Origin: Diogma glabrata
Lineage: Eukaryota > Arthropoda > Insecta > Diptera > Cylindrotomidae
Length of the DNA stretch: 64,000 nucleotides
Assembly: GCA_963693315.1 (NCBI GenBank)
Contig: OY856187.1
Span: forward strand, 388,258,885-388,322,884
Direction: 5' to 3'
Shown piece after piece: positions 34,585-46,934 of the stretch (position 1 is its first letter; each line of letters opens with the position of its first letter). The notes under the pieces are model-generated. The model ran no database searches. It saw nothing but the letters and a program-made list of their open reading frames with translations, and was not told the origin of the DNA. The position numbers were made by a program, and so were the translations under genes.

Positions 34585-35465
34585 CGATTAGTAAAAGCAA
34601 AAATCAGCACAAAGTTTTTTTTTTATTAAAAAAAATTTTCTTTGTGTATTAGGGGTTAGTTTATTTAAGTAGTTATTTATTTTCTATTCATTAATTTATT
34701 TATTTTTATATTTATTTACTTATTAGTTTATTTTTATCAATATTATCGAACAGAGGACGGACGGATCAACCACGGGGAATCTATCGCACTGGGGTTGAAG
34801 GTGGTGATCGCCGGTCTTTCAGTATTAATGTATTGTTAGTTTTGTTTTTGTTTTTGTTGGGACCAAAGAAAAGTTTAAAATTACCTACGTTAAAGGATGG
34901 GAAAAGGTAGGGGAAAGGGAGCAGGAAGGGAGGTATAAGGAAGGGAATTGATAGGGTGGGAACGGAGTGAGATTGGGTATGAGCTGGTAGTGTCTCACAC
35001 AGCGGACGAGTGCTGATGGGGTGGTCAGAAGATAAATCCTCTGAACCACCATTCAATCAACAACACCCGCCAGCTGCGATCCACACCACCAACTCATACG
35101 GAAGGTGCTATGGTCTGAGCTAATCCAATTAACTCACGACATGAAGGCTGGGCGAACATCTTCCCTCAGCAGTTGATATCAAACTGCTTTAGAAGACGTT
35201 CCCCAGTATCATTCGCGAGAACCGGACCACCCAGACCATAGGGTGCTAACGCTCCAGGGAGGGGACTCTAACGTTATGGAGTCGTTAGCCCAGCTGTGAA
35301 TCTCGCTGCCACAGCGAACCCAGAGCATAACCAGATGACCAGGATGGATGTGATAGGCGTATACACCATTTCACAAATATCTAATCCTGGCATCTGGTCA
35401 CCTCTGGCATTCCCCGTGCCAGTAAGAAACCCAGCCGTTACTAGGGTCCGTGGGTTTATAAAGCC

Positions 35466-35600
35466 CATTGAGAATGATCCCGAAGAATCATTCTCACCCT
35501 TGCGTTTCAGAAAATAAAAAAAAGAAAGGGGAGTTGTAGCTGGAGGCGTGGGGACGCAAAACCCCATCAAAGAAAGTCTGAGGGGTCTCAGACTTCCTTC
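35466..35600 (-). other. Leader hairpins (possible RNA packaging or dimer signals)
   Basis: Perfect stems GAGAATGAT...ATCATTCTC (near 35469-35495) and AGTCTGAG-GGGT-CTCAGACT (near 35573-35592) occur in the leader and are repeated in its second copy near 38260 and 38365. GTCCTACA...TGTAGGGAC near 35748 and 38539 is a further stem. A function in RNA dimerisation or packaging is inferred from position only. Confidence 0.55.
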
Positions 35601-35779
35601 GCTCCTGCGCGTTTGAAGCAGGGAATTGCTTCCACGCCGCCAGAGCCTCTAACTATTGCTGGTGGAAATTAAAATTAATTTGAAGAAAAAAAATTTTCAA
35701 AAAAAAATTTTTTCCAAATTTTTGAAAATATGGAGGGACTCCTCCAGAGTCCTACATTGCTGTAGGGACCCTTAGAGAA

Positions 35780-35797
35780 GCCCCACGTTGGGCGCCA
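35780..35797 (-). other. Second (duplicated) primer-binding site, tRNA-Lys type
   Basis: Identical to the functional site at 38571-38588 and next to the truncated LTR copy starting at 35801. It exists because of the tandem duplication. Confidence 0.9.
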
Positions 35798-37375
35798 ATT
35801 TGTAATGAAGCGCTTTCTCATTGGCGAACCAATGAGAAGGACATAGCAGGAAGCGTACCTAGCGAGATTGATTTTCAAGCCCCAAGCTAGCTTCGGCCCA
35901 TGGGAACGATAAAGTAACCCTGCTACTTCAGCACAAATACAGAAATGTACGCCATTTACTAAAATTTACAGAAATGGAAAAAAAAATGCAAGTGTGAAAA
36001 AAGGAGACTCTGGCGACCCCATTGGCGAAAGACCCACGATCAACACGTCCAACCCCCCACAATCACTCTCAGACGCTCACACACTCACACTTCACGCATA
36101 CGAACGTTCGCCCACACATTCACACTTCTTAGTTAGACCACAAATAAAATGACATAAAAAAAATATAAAGGAAATAAAACAAGTCCACTCACCCCATGAT
36201 TAATCCTCCAGTCGTCAAAGGTCTTCGGCCTTAGCCCTCCATTAGTGATGATTCATCCAACAGGTGTGGTATTACAAAAAAAAAATTAAATGTACGAATG
36301 ATCCACTGGTGCGTGGACAATTTGGCAGCAATCGCAAACAAGTTGGTGTAAATATGGAGTTGAAAATATGTCAGTATCAGCAAAAATTGTGCATAAATAA
36401 TCAGTTGAAACATCCCCAAAATATTGTAAAAATGTTGCGTTTAAAATACGATAATATCAGCAAAAATTGCATATAGATAATCAGTTGAAATATCCCAAAA
36501 TATTGTAAAAATGTTGCTTTGAAAATGCGGTAATATCAGCCAAAAATTGTATATAAATAATCAGTTGCAATATCCCAAAATATTGTAAAAATGTTGCGTT
36601 TAAAATACGATAATATCAGCAAAAATTGCATATAGATAATCAGTTGAAATATCCCAAAATATTGTAAAAAATGTTGCTTTGAAAATACGACAATATCAGC
36701 AAAAATTGTATATAAATAATCAGTTGAAATACGTAACACTGCACTGAAGGCCGATTTAATGTTACATATATATTTCACCTTGGCAACATAAAACATTTAC
36801 TAAATACAAGTTCAAGGTTACGTAAATCACGGGATCTTAACCACACATTAAATTTGGACTCGATATGGATTTTAATTTTACAGATAAATATATTTATTTT
36901 TTTTTTTTTATTCACAACACTAAGTAATCTGACTACATATGAATTCTGACTTTGTTTATAAGTAAATTTTTTGTAACAACACAATTAAATTTGACTAGAT
37001 ACTGATTTTAATTTTACAGATAAATATATTTTTCTTGGTATATTAACAGCACTACTAAATTCTGATTAGATATAGATTTTACTTTTACACATAAAATATA
37101 CTGTATCTCATCAACACAATTGAATTTGACTAGATATGGATTTTAATTTTACATATAAATATATTTGTTTGCAACCTCACTAATTAAGTTGACTAAATTT
37201 GAGTTTGTTTATAAATATACGTTCATCTTAACAACACTAATAAATTTGACTAGACATAGATCTTAATTTGGATTAGCAATATATTTTAACCTTAACAACA
37301 CTATTAAATTTTGACTAGATATAGATTTGACTTTTACACATAAAATATACTGTATCTCATCAACACAATTGAATC

Positions 37376-38570
37376 GATTAGTAAAAGCAAAAATCAGCAC
37401 AAAGTTTTTTTTTTATTAAAAAAATTTTTCTTTGTGTATTAGGGGTTAGTTTATTTAAGTAGTTATTTATTTTCTATTCATTAATTTATTTATTTTTATA
37501 TTTATTTACTTATTAGTTTATTTTTATCAATATTATCGAACAGAGGACGGACGGATCAACCACGGGGAATCTATCGCACTGGGGTTGAAGGTGGTGATCG
37601 CCGGTCTTTCAGTATTAATGTATTGTTAGTTTTGTTTTTGTTTTTGTTGGGACCAAAGAAAAGTTTAAAATTACCTACGTTAAAGGATGGGAAAAGGTAG
37701 GGGAAAGGGAGCAGGAAGGGAGGTATAAGGAAGGGAATTGATAGGGTGGGAAAGGAGTGAGATTGGGTATGAGCTGGTAGTGTCTCACACAGCGGACGAG
37801 TGCTGATGGGGTGGTCAGAAGATAAATCCTCTGAACCACCATTCAATCAACAACACCCGCCAGCTGCGATCCACACCACCAACTCATACGGAAGGTGCTA
37901 TGGTCTGAGCTAATCCAATTAACTCACGACATGAAGGCTGGGCGAACATCTTCCCTCAGCAGTTGATATCAAACTGCTTTAGAAGACGTTCCCCAGTATC
38001 ATTCGCGAGAACCGGACCACCCAGACCATAGGGTGCTAACGCTCCAGGGAGGGGACTCTAACGTTATGGAGTCGTTAGCCCAGCTGTGAATCTCGCTGCC
38101 ACAGCGAACCCAGAGCATAACCAGTTGACCAGGATGGATGTGATAGGCGTATACACCATTTCACAAATATCTAATCCTGGCATCTGGTCACCTCTGGCAT
38201 TCCCCGTGCCAGTAAGAAACCCAGCCGTTACTAGGGTCCGTGGGTTTGTAAAGCCCATTGAGAATGATCCCGAAGAATCATTCTCACCCTTGCGTTTCAG
38301 AAAATAAAAAAAAGAAAGGGGAGTTGTAGCTGGAGGCGTGGGGACGCAAAACCCCATCAAAGAAAGTCTGAGGGGTCTCAGACTTCCTTCGCTCCTGCGC
38401 GTTTGAAGCAGGGAATTGCTTCCACGCCGCCAGAGCCTCTAACTATTGCTGGTGGAAATTAAAATTAATTTGAAGAAAAAAAAATTTTCAAAAAAAAATT
38501 TTTTCCAAATTTTTGAAAATATGGAGGGACTCCTCCAGAGTCCTACATTGCTGTAGGGACCCTTAGAGAA
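37376..38570 (-). other. Leader next to the 5' LTR (second duplication copy)
   Basis: Near-identical to 34586-35779, with a handful of substitutions (for example T for A near 38125). Short open frames occur in both copies but have no recognisable motif. Confidence 0.85.
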
Positions 38571-38588
38571 GCCCCACGTTGGGCGCCA
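38571..38588 (-). other. Primer-binding site, tRNA-Lys
   Basis: On the minus strand TGGCGCCCAACGTGGGGC starts three bases after the 5' LTR end. It is the complement of a tRNA-Lys 3' end (GCCCCACGTTGGGCGCCA), an 18-nt match to the sequence used by several retroelements. Confidence 0.95.
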
Positions 38589-38591
38589 ATT

Positions 38592-41500
38592 TGTAATGAA
38601 GCGCTTTCTCATTGGCGAACCAATGAGAAGGACATAGCAGGAAGCGTACCTAGCGAGATTGATTTTCAAGCCCCAAGCTAGCTTCGGCCCATGGGAACGA
38701 TAAAGTAACCCTGCTACTTCAGCACAAATACAGAAATGTACGCTATTTACTAAAATTTACAGAAATGGAAAAAAAAATGCAAGTGTGAAAAAAGAAGACT
38801 CTGGCGACCCCATTGGCGAAAGACCCACGATCAACACGTCCAACCCCCCACAATCACTCTCAGACGCTCACACACTCACACTTCACGCATACGAACGTTC
38901 GCCCACACATTCACACTTCTTAGTTAGACCACAAATAAAATGACATAAAAAAAATATAAAGGAAATAAAACAAGTCCACTCACCCCATGATTAATCCTCC
39001 AGTCGTCAAAGGTCTTCGGCCTTAGCCCTCCATTAGTGATGATTCATCCAACAGGTGTGGTATTACAAAAAAAAATTAAATGTACGAATGATCCACTGGT
39101 GCGTGGACAATTTGGCAGCAATCGCAAACAAGTTGGTGTAAATATGGAGTTGAAAATATGTCAGTATCAGCAAAAATTGTGCATAAATAATCAGTTGAAA
39201 CATCCCCAAAATATTGTAAAAATGTTGCGTTTAAAATACGATAATATCAGCAAAAATTGCATATAGATAATCAGTTGAAATATCCCAAAATATTGTAAAA
39301 ATGTTGCTTTGAAAATGCGGTAATATCAGCCAAAAATTGTATATAAATAATCAGTTGCAATATCCCAAAATATTGTAAAAATGTTGCGTTTAAAATACGA
39401 TAATATCAGCAAAAATTGCATATAGATAATCAGTTGAAATATCCCAAAATATTGTAAAAAATGTTGCTTTGAAAATACGACAATATCAGCAAAAATTGTA
39501 TATAAATAATCAGTTGAAATACGTAACACTGCACTGAAGGCCGATTTAATTTTACATATATATTTCACCTTGGCAACATAAAACATTTACTAAATACAAG
39601 TTCAAGGTTACGTAAATCACGGGATCTTAACCACACATTAAATTTGGACTCGATATGGATTTTAATTTTACAGATAAATATATTTATTTTTTTTTTTTTT
39701 ATTCACAACACTAAGTAATCTGACTACATATGAATTCTGACTTTGTTTATAAGTAAATTTTTTGTAACAACACAATTAAATTTGACTAGATACTGATTTT
39801 AATTTTACAGATAAATATATTTTTCTTGGTATATTAACAGCACTACTAAATTCTGATTAGATATAGATTTTACTTTTACACATAAAATATACTGTATCTC
39901 ATCAACACAATTGAATTTGACTAGATATGGATTTTAATTTTACATATAAATACATTTGTTTGCAACCTCACTAATTAAGTTGACTAAATTTGAGTTTGTT
40001 TATAAATATACGTTCATCTTAACAACACTAATAAATTTGACTAGACATAGATCTTAATTTGGATTAGCAATATATTTTAACCTTAACAACACTATTAAAT
40101 TTTGACTAGATATAGATTTGACTTTTACACATAAAATATACTGTATCTCATCAACACAATTGAATCTGATTCGATATGGATTTTAATTTTACATACAAAT
40201 ATATTTTTTTTTGCAACCTCACTAATTAATTTGACTAAACATGAAGTTTGAGTTTGTTTATAAATATAATTTCATCTTAACAACACTCATAAATTTGACT
40301 AGACATGGATTTTAATTTTACACATAAAATACACAGGATATCAACAACACGAATGGATTTGACTAGATATCGATTTCAATTTGATAAACATATAGGGTTT
40401 TGCCAGGTGGCACTGTAAGTTTCCATAGCCACGAATTTAATGGACTATAATTGAGTGACATCAACGAATTTCACTATTCCTGTTCTCAATGTGATTTGAG
40501 TAATGAGACCAGAAGATTTTTATTCTCCAATTAATAATCAGGACTTGACATTTCTCCCAAACAATTGTTCGAATGCCATGTTGTTAATCTTCTTCACACC
40601 AATTTAATTATGCACTTCATAAAAAGGAGTATAATTGAAAATAACTTACAGGCTCATATGATCCGTTATCAATCCAAAAAAAACACGTAGACCTTTCAGT
40701 CCAAGGATTCAATCTGTTTCCAAATAGTCCAATTCCTAATACCTTTTTTTGTTGATTATATCCAAGGTTTTTCTCCTTCAGTTATCCACTATTTTCTCCA
40801 TCCGCAAAAACATCCAAAGCCAAAAATTCAATACCAATGGTTGACAATCGACTCCCCCAAAAATAAAAACGTCAAACAGCAAATCATAAATCTAATAGAC
40901 TATGAGACGTCAACTACACTAATCAAAAAATGTAATAGACTAAGAGAATGAAAAGGCTACAGTGGCTCATTATATAGCCAAATTTTTAGTCTCGCAATAA
41001 CTCGAATACAGTGTTTAGATGGGAGATAATTAATTTACATCAGATTTACAAATTATTGGGAACTTTTTATAGTTACACAAAACCGTTTGCTGTTTGATAA
41101 TATTGTACGAAAATAAGGTTGGGATCCCCAATATTTCCGACACATTCATAACACGTATAATTGAATTCAAAATGAATCAAATACAGATTCGATCAATGTT
41201 ATGATGTTTAGACATTTAATAACTACATTCTGCAATATCAATACAGTGAAGTTCAGATCAATCACGGAAGGACTGTTTAAAGCAAAACACTCATACAAAG
41301 ACAAATCAAATGTTTAACAAAGCAGAAATAGTAATTCGTTGTATGTTGACGATTGGAAACAAAATACACGTAGCTGTTATGAGGTTTTGAGAATTTCGTT
41401 ATTTCATTACGGTTTGTGTTTTGAAACAAAAAGTTCAAACTCAAGTAGTAAGGCGAGAACAATCGAATGGAAGTATAACACGCGTCAATTTTAGTGCGTT

Positions 41501-41847
41501 GCAAGATTAAATTCTGATTAATTTTTAGTGGTTATACGGATGATGATTAATGAAAATTATTAATTAATTCAAATTAACCAATATTGTGTTATATTAATGA
41601 ATAAATAAATCAAGGTAATTAGTGCAATTTTCTTTCTCCCATACGTTTGTCCGGCTATTGCAGATTTAGTAGATTTTAAGAAATATAAGGAAACTATGGG
41701 TTAAGGAAACTACATGAAATATGACTATTGATGATGAAGGGATGAGAATCTATTACAAGTGGTACAGATTAATATAAGGAATAACAACTAAGGAAACTGC
41801 GACTGTAACACCCTGCGTTCTGACATTAGTCCAGACTATCCATTACA
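38592..41847 (-). repeat. 5' LTR, 3,256 bp
   Basis: TGTAATG...CATTACA ends, near-identical to 24653-27957. It carries both tandem arrays (about 39155-39530 and 39620-40400) and presumably the promoter; no TATA box or initiator could be assigned with confidence. Confidence 0.95.
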
Positions 41848-41851
41848 ACTG
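41848..41851. repeat. Right target-site duplication (ACTG) of the Gypsy element
   Basis: Partner of 24649-24652; Jockey-like sequence resumes directly with ACAATGTAAA. Confidence 0.95.
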
Positions 41852-44113
41852 ACAATGTAAATGTTTCTGCTCAAAACTTTACAGAAACCATCCAATTTGC
41901 TATCAATAAATTTGTCCCTTTCTCCATAGTAAAACCCAAACAAAAATACTTGTATTCGAAAGCTGCCAAAACGGCACTTAGAAACAAACGTAGATCATTT
42001 AATATTTGGATTCATAACAAAACTCCCACTAATCGATCCCAATATCTAAAGGCCAACAAAATATCTAATCAGATTATCTCAAACGAAAAGTCCGAAATTG
42101 ACAGAGCGAAAGCCTCAAAACTTACGTCTATGTCTGTTTCTGACAAGAGTTTCTACAGTGCCATTAATTCTTTAAATTCTGGTACAAAATTTTCTATTCC
42201 CCCTATTATTGATGGTGATTTAATCGCCAATGATCCCGCAAGAAAAGCTAACTTGTTCGCTGAACGCTTTGCTCTGAACTCCACTGTTTTGGAAACTCCT
42301 AAAGAAATACCTTAAATCCAGTCTTCAGGAGTTAATATGAATGAACTTCACTTCAAACTCAAAATAGTCGATAAACTTTTAAAGGGGTTAAACATCAACA
42401 AAGCATCAGGAATGGACAATATTCCACCCATTATTTTAAAAACCTTTTCCAAAGAACTTGCACCAACTTTAACTAAAATATTCTACCAATCCTACAAATC
42501 TGGTATATTTCCTTCGCGCTGGAAGTTGGCAAATGTCCAGCCCGTCCCCAAAAAGGGACCAAAATCCAATATCTCAAATTATAGGCCAATAGCTTTACTT
42601 TCGGTCCTATCCAAAGTCTATGAGCATTATATTAATACACATATTTCAAAATTTCTGGAAGAAAATCATTTAATATTTTTTTTTTTTTTTTTAATAAGAA
42701 GTGTTGTGTAGTAGGAATTACAAAATGTGTCACAACAACACATAGATACCTTTTAAGACGTAGGTCCCACAACAACATGCGTCTTGAGGTATAGGTGGAC
42801 GCTTTTTTTAAATCTTTGTGGATTGAAAGCACTCGAGACTATTGAAAGCACTCGAGACTATCCGACAGCCAATACGGTTTTCGAAACAAAAGATCAACTA
42901 CCGATCTATTAAACTATGTAACGCATTGTTGGAACAGCATACTTGATAAAGGTGGTGAAACATACGTTATCGCTTTAGACATCTCCAAGGCATTCGATCG
43001 AGTCTGGCATGCCAACTTAATCAACAAGCTCGTTGCGTACGGTTTTCATCCCAATGTTGTGAAGCTGATTCAAAATTTTCTATCCAACCGATACATTTCG
43101 GTAACCTTAGACGGATTTTCTTCTGAGTCTAAACTAATTAACGCTGGTGTACCCCATTATCCCCAACCCTATTTTTGATTTATATCAACGAATTGTTGAA
43201 AATCACCAGTAACCCAATAACTAGTTTTGCAGATGACAGTACTCTGCACAAGTCGTTCGAGCCCCTTCCTTCAAAAGGTAAAATGCACGAACGAATTAAT
43301 CCTGCCTGGAGAGACGCTGCCATAAACGTGAACAAAGACCTGAATAAAGTCGCCGACTGGGGTGACCAAAACCTTGTCAATTTCAACTCCACCAAAACAC
43401 AGCTGTTGATTGTTTCCAGATTAAAGACCGAGTTCCCCAAAGGTATTTTATTTAGTATGTGTGATGAACCAATAGGTGAATGTAAAAACATTCGTTTATT
43501 GGGTGTCACAGTTTCAAATGACATACTCTGGAACGATCATGTAATGGCGATGGCAAAAAGCGCGTCTAAAAAACTCGGCCTCCTAAATAGATGCAAAAAA
43601 TTTTTCACTCCATACCAATTGCTTCATGTTTATAAGTCCTATATTCGTCCCTGTATGGAGTACTGCTGTCAAGTTTGGGGTGCTGCCTCTGTTTCCATCT
43701 TGGCCCTCTTGGACTCTGTTCAAAAGCGAGCTATACGAATTGTAGGTGATCGAACTTTGACATCAAAACTTGATTCCCTACAACATCGTCGCACTGTTGC
43801 TGACCTCGTTGTTTTTTACAAATATCGTCATCATCAGTGCTCAGATGAAATCAGCGGCATCATGCCTCAAACTTATTCTTACCCCCGTTCCACTCGGCAA
43901 TCGGCTGCCGCAACCAGTGAAACGGTAAAGATCCCGCGCTGTCATACTGGCAGATCGCAGAGAGACTTCTTTGTCCGAACTGCGTACAAATGGAATAGTT
44001 TGCCGGAACACTTAGTCTCAGGTGGCTTCAACCCACAGATGTTTAAAAAAAGCGTTAGTCTACACCTTGGAACGCCAGTTGTTGTGGGACCCAGGTCTAG
44101 ACCTAGGTCTTAA
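41852..44113 (+). pseudogene. Jockey-like RT and C-terminal region, copy 2
   Basis: Continues the endonuclease at 24106-24652. It has an open linker of 121 codons (41950-42315, TAA at 42313), then RT fingers (YRPIALLS near 42585), the catalytic LDISKAFDRVW near 42980 and FADDS near 43225. The PQGSVLSP motif is lost: about a dozen bases are missing near 43155 compared with copy 1 at 1450. The C-terminal 312 codons from 43175 are open. A reversed 3' fragment of a related element breaks the RT at 42676-42860. Confidence 0.9.
42676..42860 (-). mobile_element. Jockey-like 3'-end fragment inserted in the RT of copy 2
   Basis: A T-run (42676-42692) is followed by the complement of a Jockey-like 3' UTR (TGTGTCACAACAACACATAG, then GTAGGTCCCACAACAACAT). 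This is a severely 5'-truncated minus-strand insertion. At its right edge ATTGAAAGCACTCGAGACT is present twice in tandem (period 19, 42822-42859). Confidence 0.85.
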
Positions 44114-44175
44114 AAGGTATTTATGTGTTGTTGTGACACATATTCTAAACCCTATTACACAACACATTTTATTAA

Positions 44176-44195
44176 CAAAAAAAAAAAAAAAAAAA
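44176..44195 (+). other. Poly(A) tail of Jockey-like copy 2
   Basis: An A-run after ACATTTTATTAAC. The hAT coding sequence resumes immediately with CTTGGATTATAG. Confidence 0.9.
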
Positions 44196-44669
44196 CTTGG
44201 ATTATAGTGATTTGATAGACGACTTTGCAAGAATCAAAGCGCGTAAAATAAAATTTAATTAACTAATATATTTTACAATTTAAAAATACACGCTTGAATT
44301 TTAGTGCTATTTATCCAATTTTTTTTAATTTTTTGTTATTGAAATTCGTACGCTATATTAGTAAGTACGATAGCAATATTAAATCTTTATTTATTTTTTA
44401 ATATTTTATTTTTATTATTTTTAATATTAATTCTTTGTTATTGTAATTCGTACGCTGGATTAGAACGATAACAATATTTAATCTTTTATTTATTTTTTTA
44501 ATGTTTATTTTTGAGGACTATACCTACGTGGGATACCTCGTTAAAAAAATGCACTGCATATCCTACCTTTTGGGTGATGTGGAAACAAATTATTTACGAC
44601 ATATAGATTTTTTTAGGGCGGCATTTTTGAAAACTGCACCAGGCGCCAAAATCGCTAGCGCCGGTGCTG
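44196..44669 (+). pseudogene. hAT transposase C-terminus and 3' end, copy A
   Basis: LDYSDLIDDFARIKARKIKFN and a stop at 44260-44262, then about 400 bp of AT-rich 3' UTR, ending GCGCCAAAATCGCTAGCGCCGGTGCTG at 44669. It matches copy B on both sides of the TIR element there, so it also shows an approximate empty site for that element near 44400. Confidence 0.85.
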
Positions 44670-45072
44670 TAAACAAAATACTCAAAACTCCCTTTTCTCT
44701 AAACTTGTTTTTATGATTTATATTCCTTGTTATTTTTTAAATTATTTTATTAACATTACATTTTTTTTGCGAACTTTTTTGTCGGAGCCGCCCACTCAGA
44801 AACCTCTCACAGCAGAGGTTTATTTTTCGAAAAAATTGATAAAAAAGATTTCGAAGATTCTAAATTTGTTAATTCTTTAAAACCATTAGCATCCAAACGG
44901 CCGTTATAACGGTTTTAAAAAATCAAGATTTTTAGAAAAAAGCCTCTAGTTTCTCAATCAAGTGTCGGATTTTGCAGATTCACGAACTTGCCCAAGATAT
45001 TAATAGAAAACATATGTACAGAAATTTGATTGATCTACCTCATCAAATGCGACCGTGAGAGTGCCATATCGT
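44670..45072. other. Unassigned sequence before the assembly gap
   Basis: AT-rich, no recognisable gene. A CCTCTCACAGCAGAGG hairpin lies near 44805. Confidence 0.4.
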
Positions 45073-45272
45073 NNNNNNNNNNNNNNNNNNNNNNNNNNNN
45101 NNNNNNNNNNNNNNNNNNNNNNNNNNNNNNNNNNNNNNNNNNNNNNNNNNNNNNNNNNNNNNNNNNNNNNNNNNNNNNNNNNNNNNNNNNNNNNNNNNNN
45201 NNNNNNNNNNNNNNNNNNNNNNNNNNNNNNNNNNNNNNNNNNNNNNNNNNNNNNNNNNNNNNNNNNNNNNNN
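45073..45272. other. Assembly gap, 200 N
   Basis: Exactly 200 Ns, probably a fixed-size scaffold gap of unknown true length. It sits between two near-duplicate hAT 3' regions. Confidence 0.99.
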
Positions 45273-45285
45273 CTTTGATTAGGCG

Positions 45286-45798
45286 ATTCAATCTGTTAGC
45301 GAACGGTTTGATCTAATTTCGGAACACAATAATATTTTCAAGTTTTTGCATAATATTTCTGTGGCTTCATTAAATGCTTCTGATCATTTAAATAATTGTC
45401 TTTCCCTAGAGAAGCATTTAACTTTCAATTCAAAGTCTGATATAGTAGGTTTAGATTTATGGGACGAAATTAAAACATTCCAAAGTATAATTTCAGGAAC
45501 TTTAAGCCCTATAGAATCATTAGATTTTATATTTGAAAAGAAATTCGAACAGATATTACCAAATCTAGTTGTAGCTCTTAGAATTTTATTGACAATACCA
45601 GTCACAGTAGCTTCCGGTGAACGTAGCTTTTCTAAATTAAAAATTATTAAAAATTATTTACGTAGTACAATAGGACAAGAAAGACTGGTAGATTTAGCTA
45701 GAATATCTGTAGAAAGTAAATTTCTGAGCAACTTGGATTATAGTGATTTGATAGACGACTTTGCAAGAATCAAAGCGCGTAAAATAAAATTTAATTAA
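45286..45798 (+). pseudogene. hAT transposase C-terminal (dimerisation) domain, copy B
   Basis: An open stretch of about 150 codons from the Met at 45346: MHNISVASLNASDHLNNCLS, then TIPVTVASGERSFSKLKIIK, the hATC dimerisation signature. The N-terminal two-thirds are absent (gap). It is undamaged over this length, in contrast to copy A. Confidence 0.85.
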
Positions 45799-45940
45799 CT
45801 AATATATTCTACAATTTCAAAATGCACGCTTGAATTTTAGTGCTATTTATCCAATTTTTTTTAATTTTTTGTTATTGAAATTCGTACGCTATATTAGTAA
45901 GTACGATAGCAATATTAAATCTTTATTTATTTTTTAAATA

Positions 45941-46549
45941 TGGGCTATTATTTTGAAAACGTACATTTTTTTGTTGATTTTTAAATTTTTGATTTTTAAA
46001 AAATCTGAAATTTTGATATATTGTTGGCATTGACAAAAGGAAAAAAGCAATTTCTGATTTTATTTTTTGAATACTCTGAATCGGAGTTATGCGCGGTTGA
46101 ATTTTGAGGCTTTTTCACGTAGTTTTTGGTAATGGTGGCAATGTTTTGTGAATAGGTGCCACAAATTTCATCCGACTTACGTATATTTTTGCAAGTAAAA
46201 AGGAAAATAATTGAATAATTGAAATAAGTAAGTTTAAAATTAATAACTTTTCTCTTTTCCGCTAGGCGGCGCGTAAAACCTTGGTTTACTTCAAAGCTCA
46301 TATCTCAAAAAGTAGGCTTTTTTTTTTTGTTTTTCACAAATTTTAAAGTAAACATATGCAGCTATGAAATTGAGAAATAAAAAGTCAGCAATTCAATATG
46401 GATTTTTTCTTATGATTTTTTAAAGTTTGGTATATGAAAAATTCACATGTGTTTTTTTATTAAGTTAATAATCCTGTACTAAATGTGGATCTAATAAATT
46501 AAACATTTCATATTTTAACACCTGCAATAAATTTGATCCATTTTCTGTG
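45941..46549. repeat. Left long terminal inverted repeat
   Basis: Reverse complement of 48205-48807. Each arm contains a matching roughly 100-codon open frame (MSFEVNQGFTRRLAEKRKVI) reading outward, probably a by-product of the repeat. Confidence 0.92.
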
Positions 46550-46831
46550 CGGTTAAATGGTTAAAAACTTATTAAAAATTAATTTAAGTTAAGTGGTAAA
46601 ATAAAGGAATTTAAATTATTAAAAGGGTGTGTAAAATGTTTATTCATTTTAAAAAATGTCTATTCAGCCCCTTTTTAAAATCTCATTAGAGGCTCATAAT
46701 TTTAACATTTAAAATTTCTAATGACGCCCACAAACGGTTTTTGACCAAATTATACTTGCATCCAATCAAAATATATTAAATTGTACCTACCTAATTTTAC
46801 CTGATTCTACCTATGTCAAAACTATTTCAAG

Positions 46832-46858
46832 GGTATATATATATATATATATATATAT
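46832..46858. repeat. (TA)n microsatellite
   Basis: About 13 TA units upstream of the small two-exon gene. Confidence 0.95.
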
Positions 46859-46934
46859 TGATTGGATTGCCTTATAATCAATTATATTCCAAAATATTTA
46901 GAAGACATAACGTTTAGAAAAGATAATAATAGAA

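Larger units (their letters stand above)
34585..37375 (-). repeat. Tandem duplication, copy distal to the 5' LTR (leader + PBS + truncated LTR)
   Basis: 34585-37375 and 37376 to about 40166 are near-identical direct copies about 2.79 kb apart. Each has the leader, the 18-nt primer-binding site and the first 1.57 kb of LTR sequence. Here the LTR piece starts at 35801 and stops inside the degenerate array at GAATC (37375), joining directly to CGATTAGTAAAAGC, the leader sequence of 34585. The two parental sites share only one base at the break, so this looks like end joining or template switching with almost no homology. The piece includes a second 80-bp array (36365-36735). Confidence 0.93.
24653..41847 (-). 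mobile_element. Ty3/Gypsy LTR retrotransposon with RING-finger Gag, 17.2 kb
   Basis: The element lies on the minus strand: 5' LTR 38592-41847, primer-binding site 38571-38588, duplicated leader, gag 33709-32147, pol 32213-28725, 3' LTR 24653-27957. LTR ends are TGTAATG...CATTACA. Pol order is protease, RT, RNase H, integrase (Ty3/Gypsy order), and no envelope gene is seen. ORFs are intact and the LTRs nearly identical, so insertion is recent. A tRNA-Lys primer and long LTRs recall the Osvaldo/Ulysses group, but lineage placement needs a tree. Confidence 0.95.
24034..44195 (+). mobile_element. Jockey-like non-LTR retrotransposon, copy 2 (hosts the Gypsy element)
   Basis: The 5' end is truncated inside the endonuclease domain. 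The 3' end is the poly(A) at 44176-44195. It sits in the hAT transposase with no clear target-site duplication; instead 48 bp present in hAT copy B (45684-45731) are missing, which points to a target-site deletion. It is interrupted by the Gypsy element at 24653-41847 and by a small Jockey-like 3' fragment near 42676-42860. Confidence 0.9.
17062..44669 (+). mobile_element. hAT element (ZMYM/DUF4371-type transposase), copy A, heavily interrupted
   Basis: The left terminus is CAGGGCCGGCGC. Transposase pieces lie at 17240-18457, 23612-24033 and 44196-44262, and a 3' end reads ...GCGCCGGTGCTG at 44669. Interruptions are the 5.15-kb TG...CA insertion (18458-23611) and the Jockey/Gypsy composite (24034-44195). 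The 8 bp after 44669 do not match CCTAAAAC, which instead follows copy B at 49063, so the pairing of left and right ends is uncertain. Confidence 0.78.

Noticed and set aside
34781..35570. Open frames in the Gypsy leader, also present at 37571-38360
   Set aside because: They are duplicated only because the leader is duplicated, are short, and show no domain. They could be upstream ORFs, but nothing supports translation.
45030..45291. Open frames across the run of Ns
   Set aside because: Translations of an assembly gap; no sequence information.
45996..46301. Paired open frame beginning MSFEVNQGFTRR in both long inverted repeats
   Set aside because: It lies wholly within the TIR arms and its tail differs between arms. 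No motif is seen, and the interior gene is the better coding candidate.
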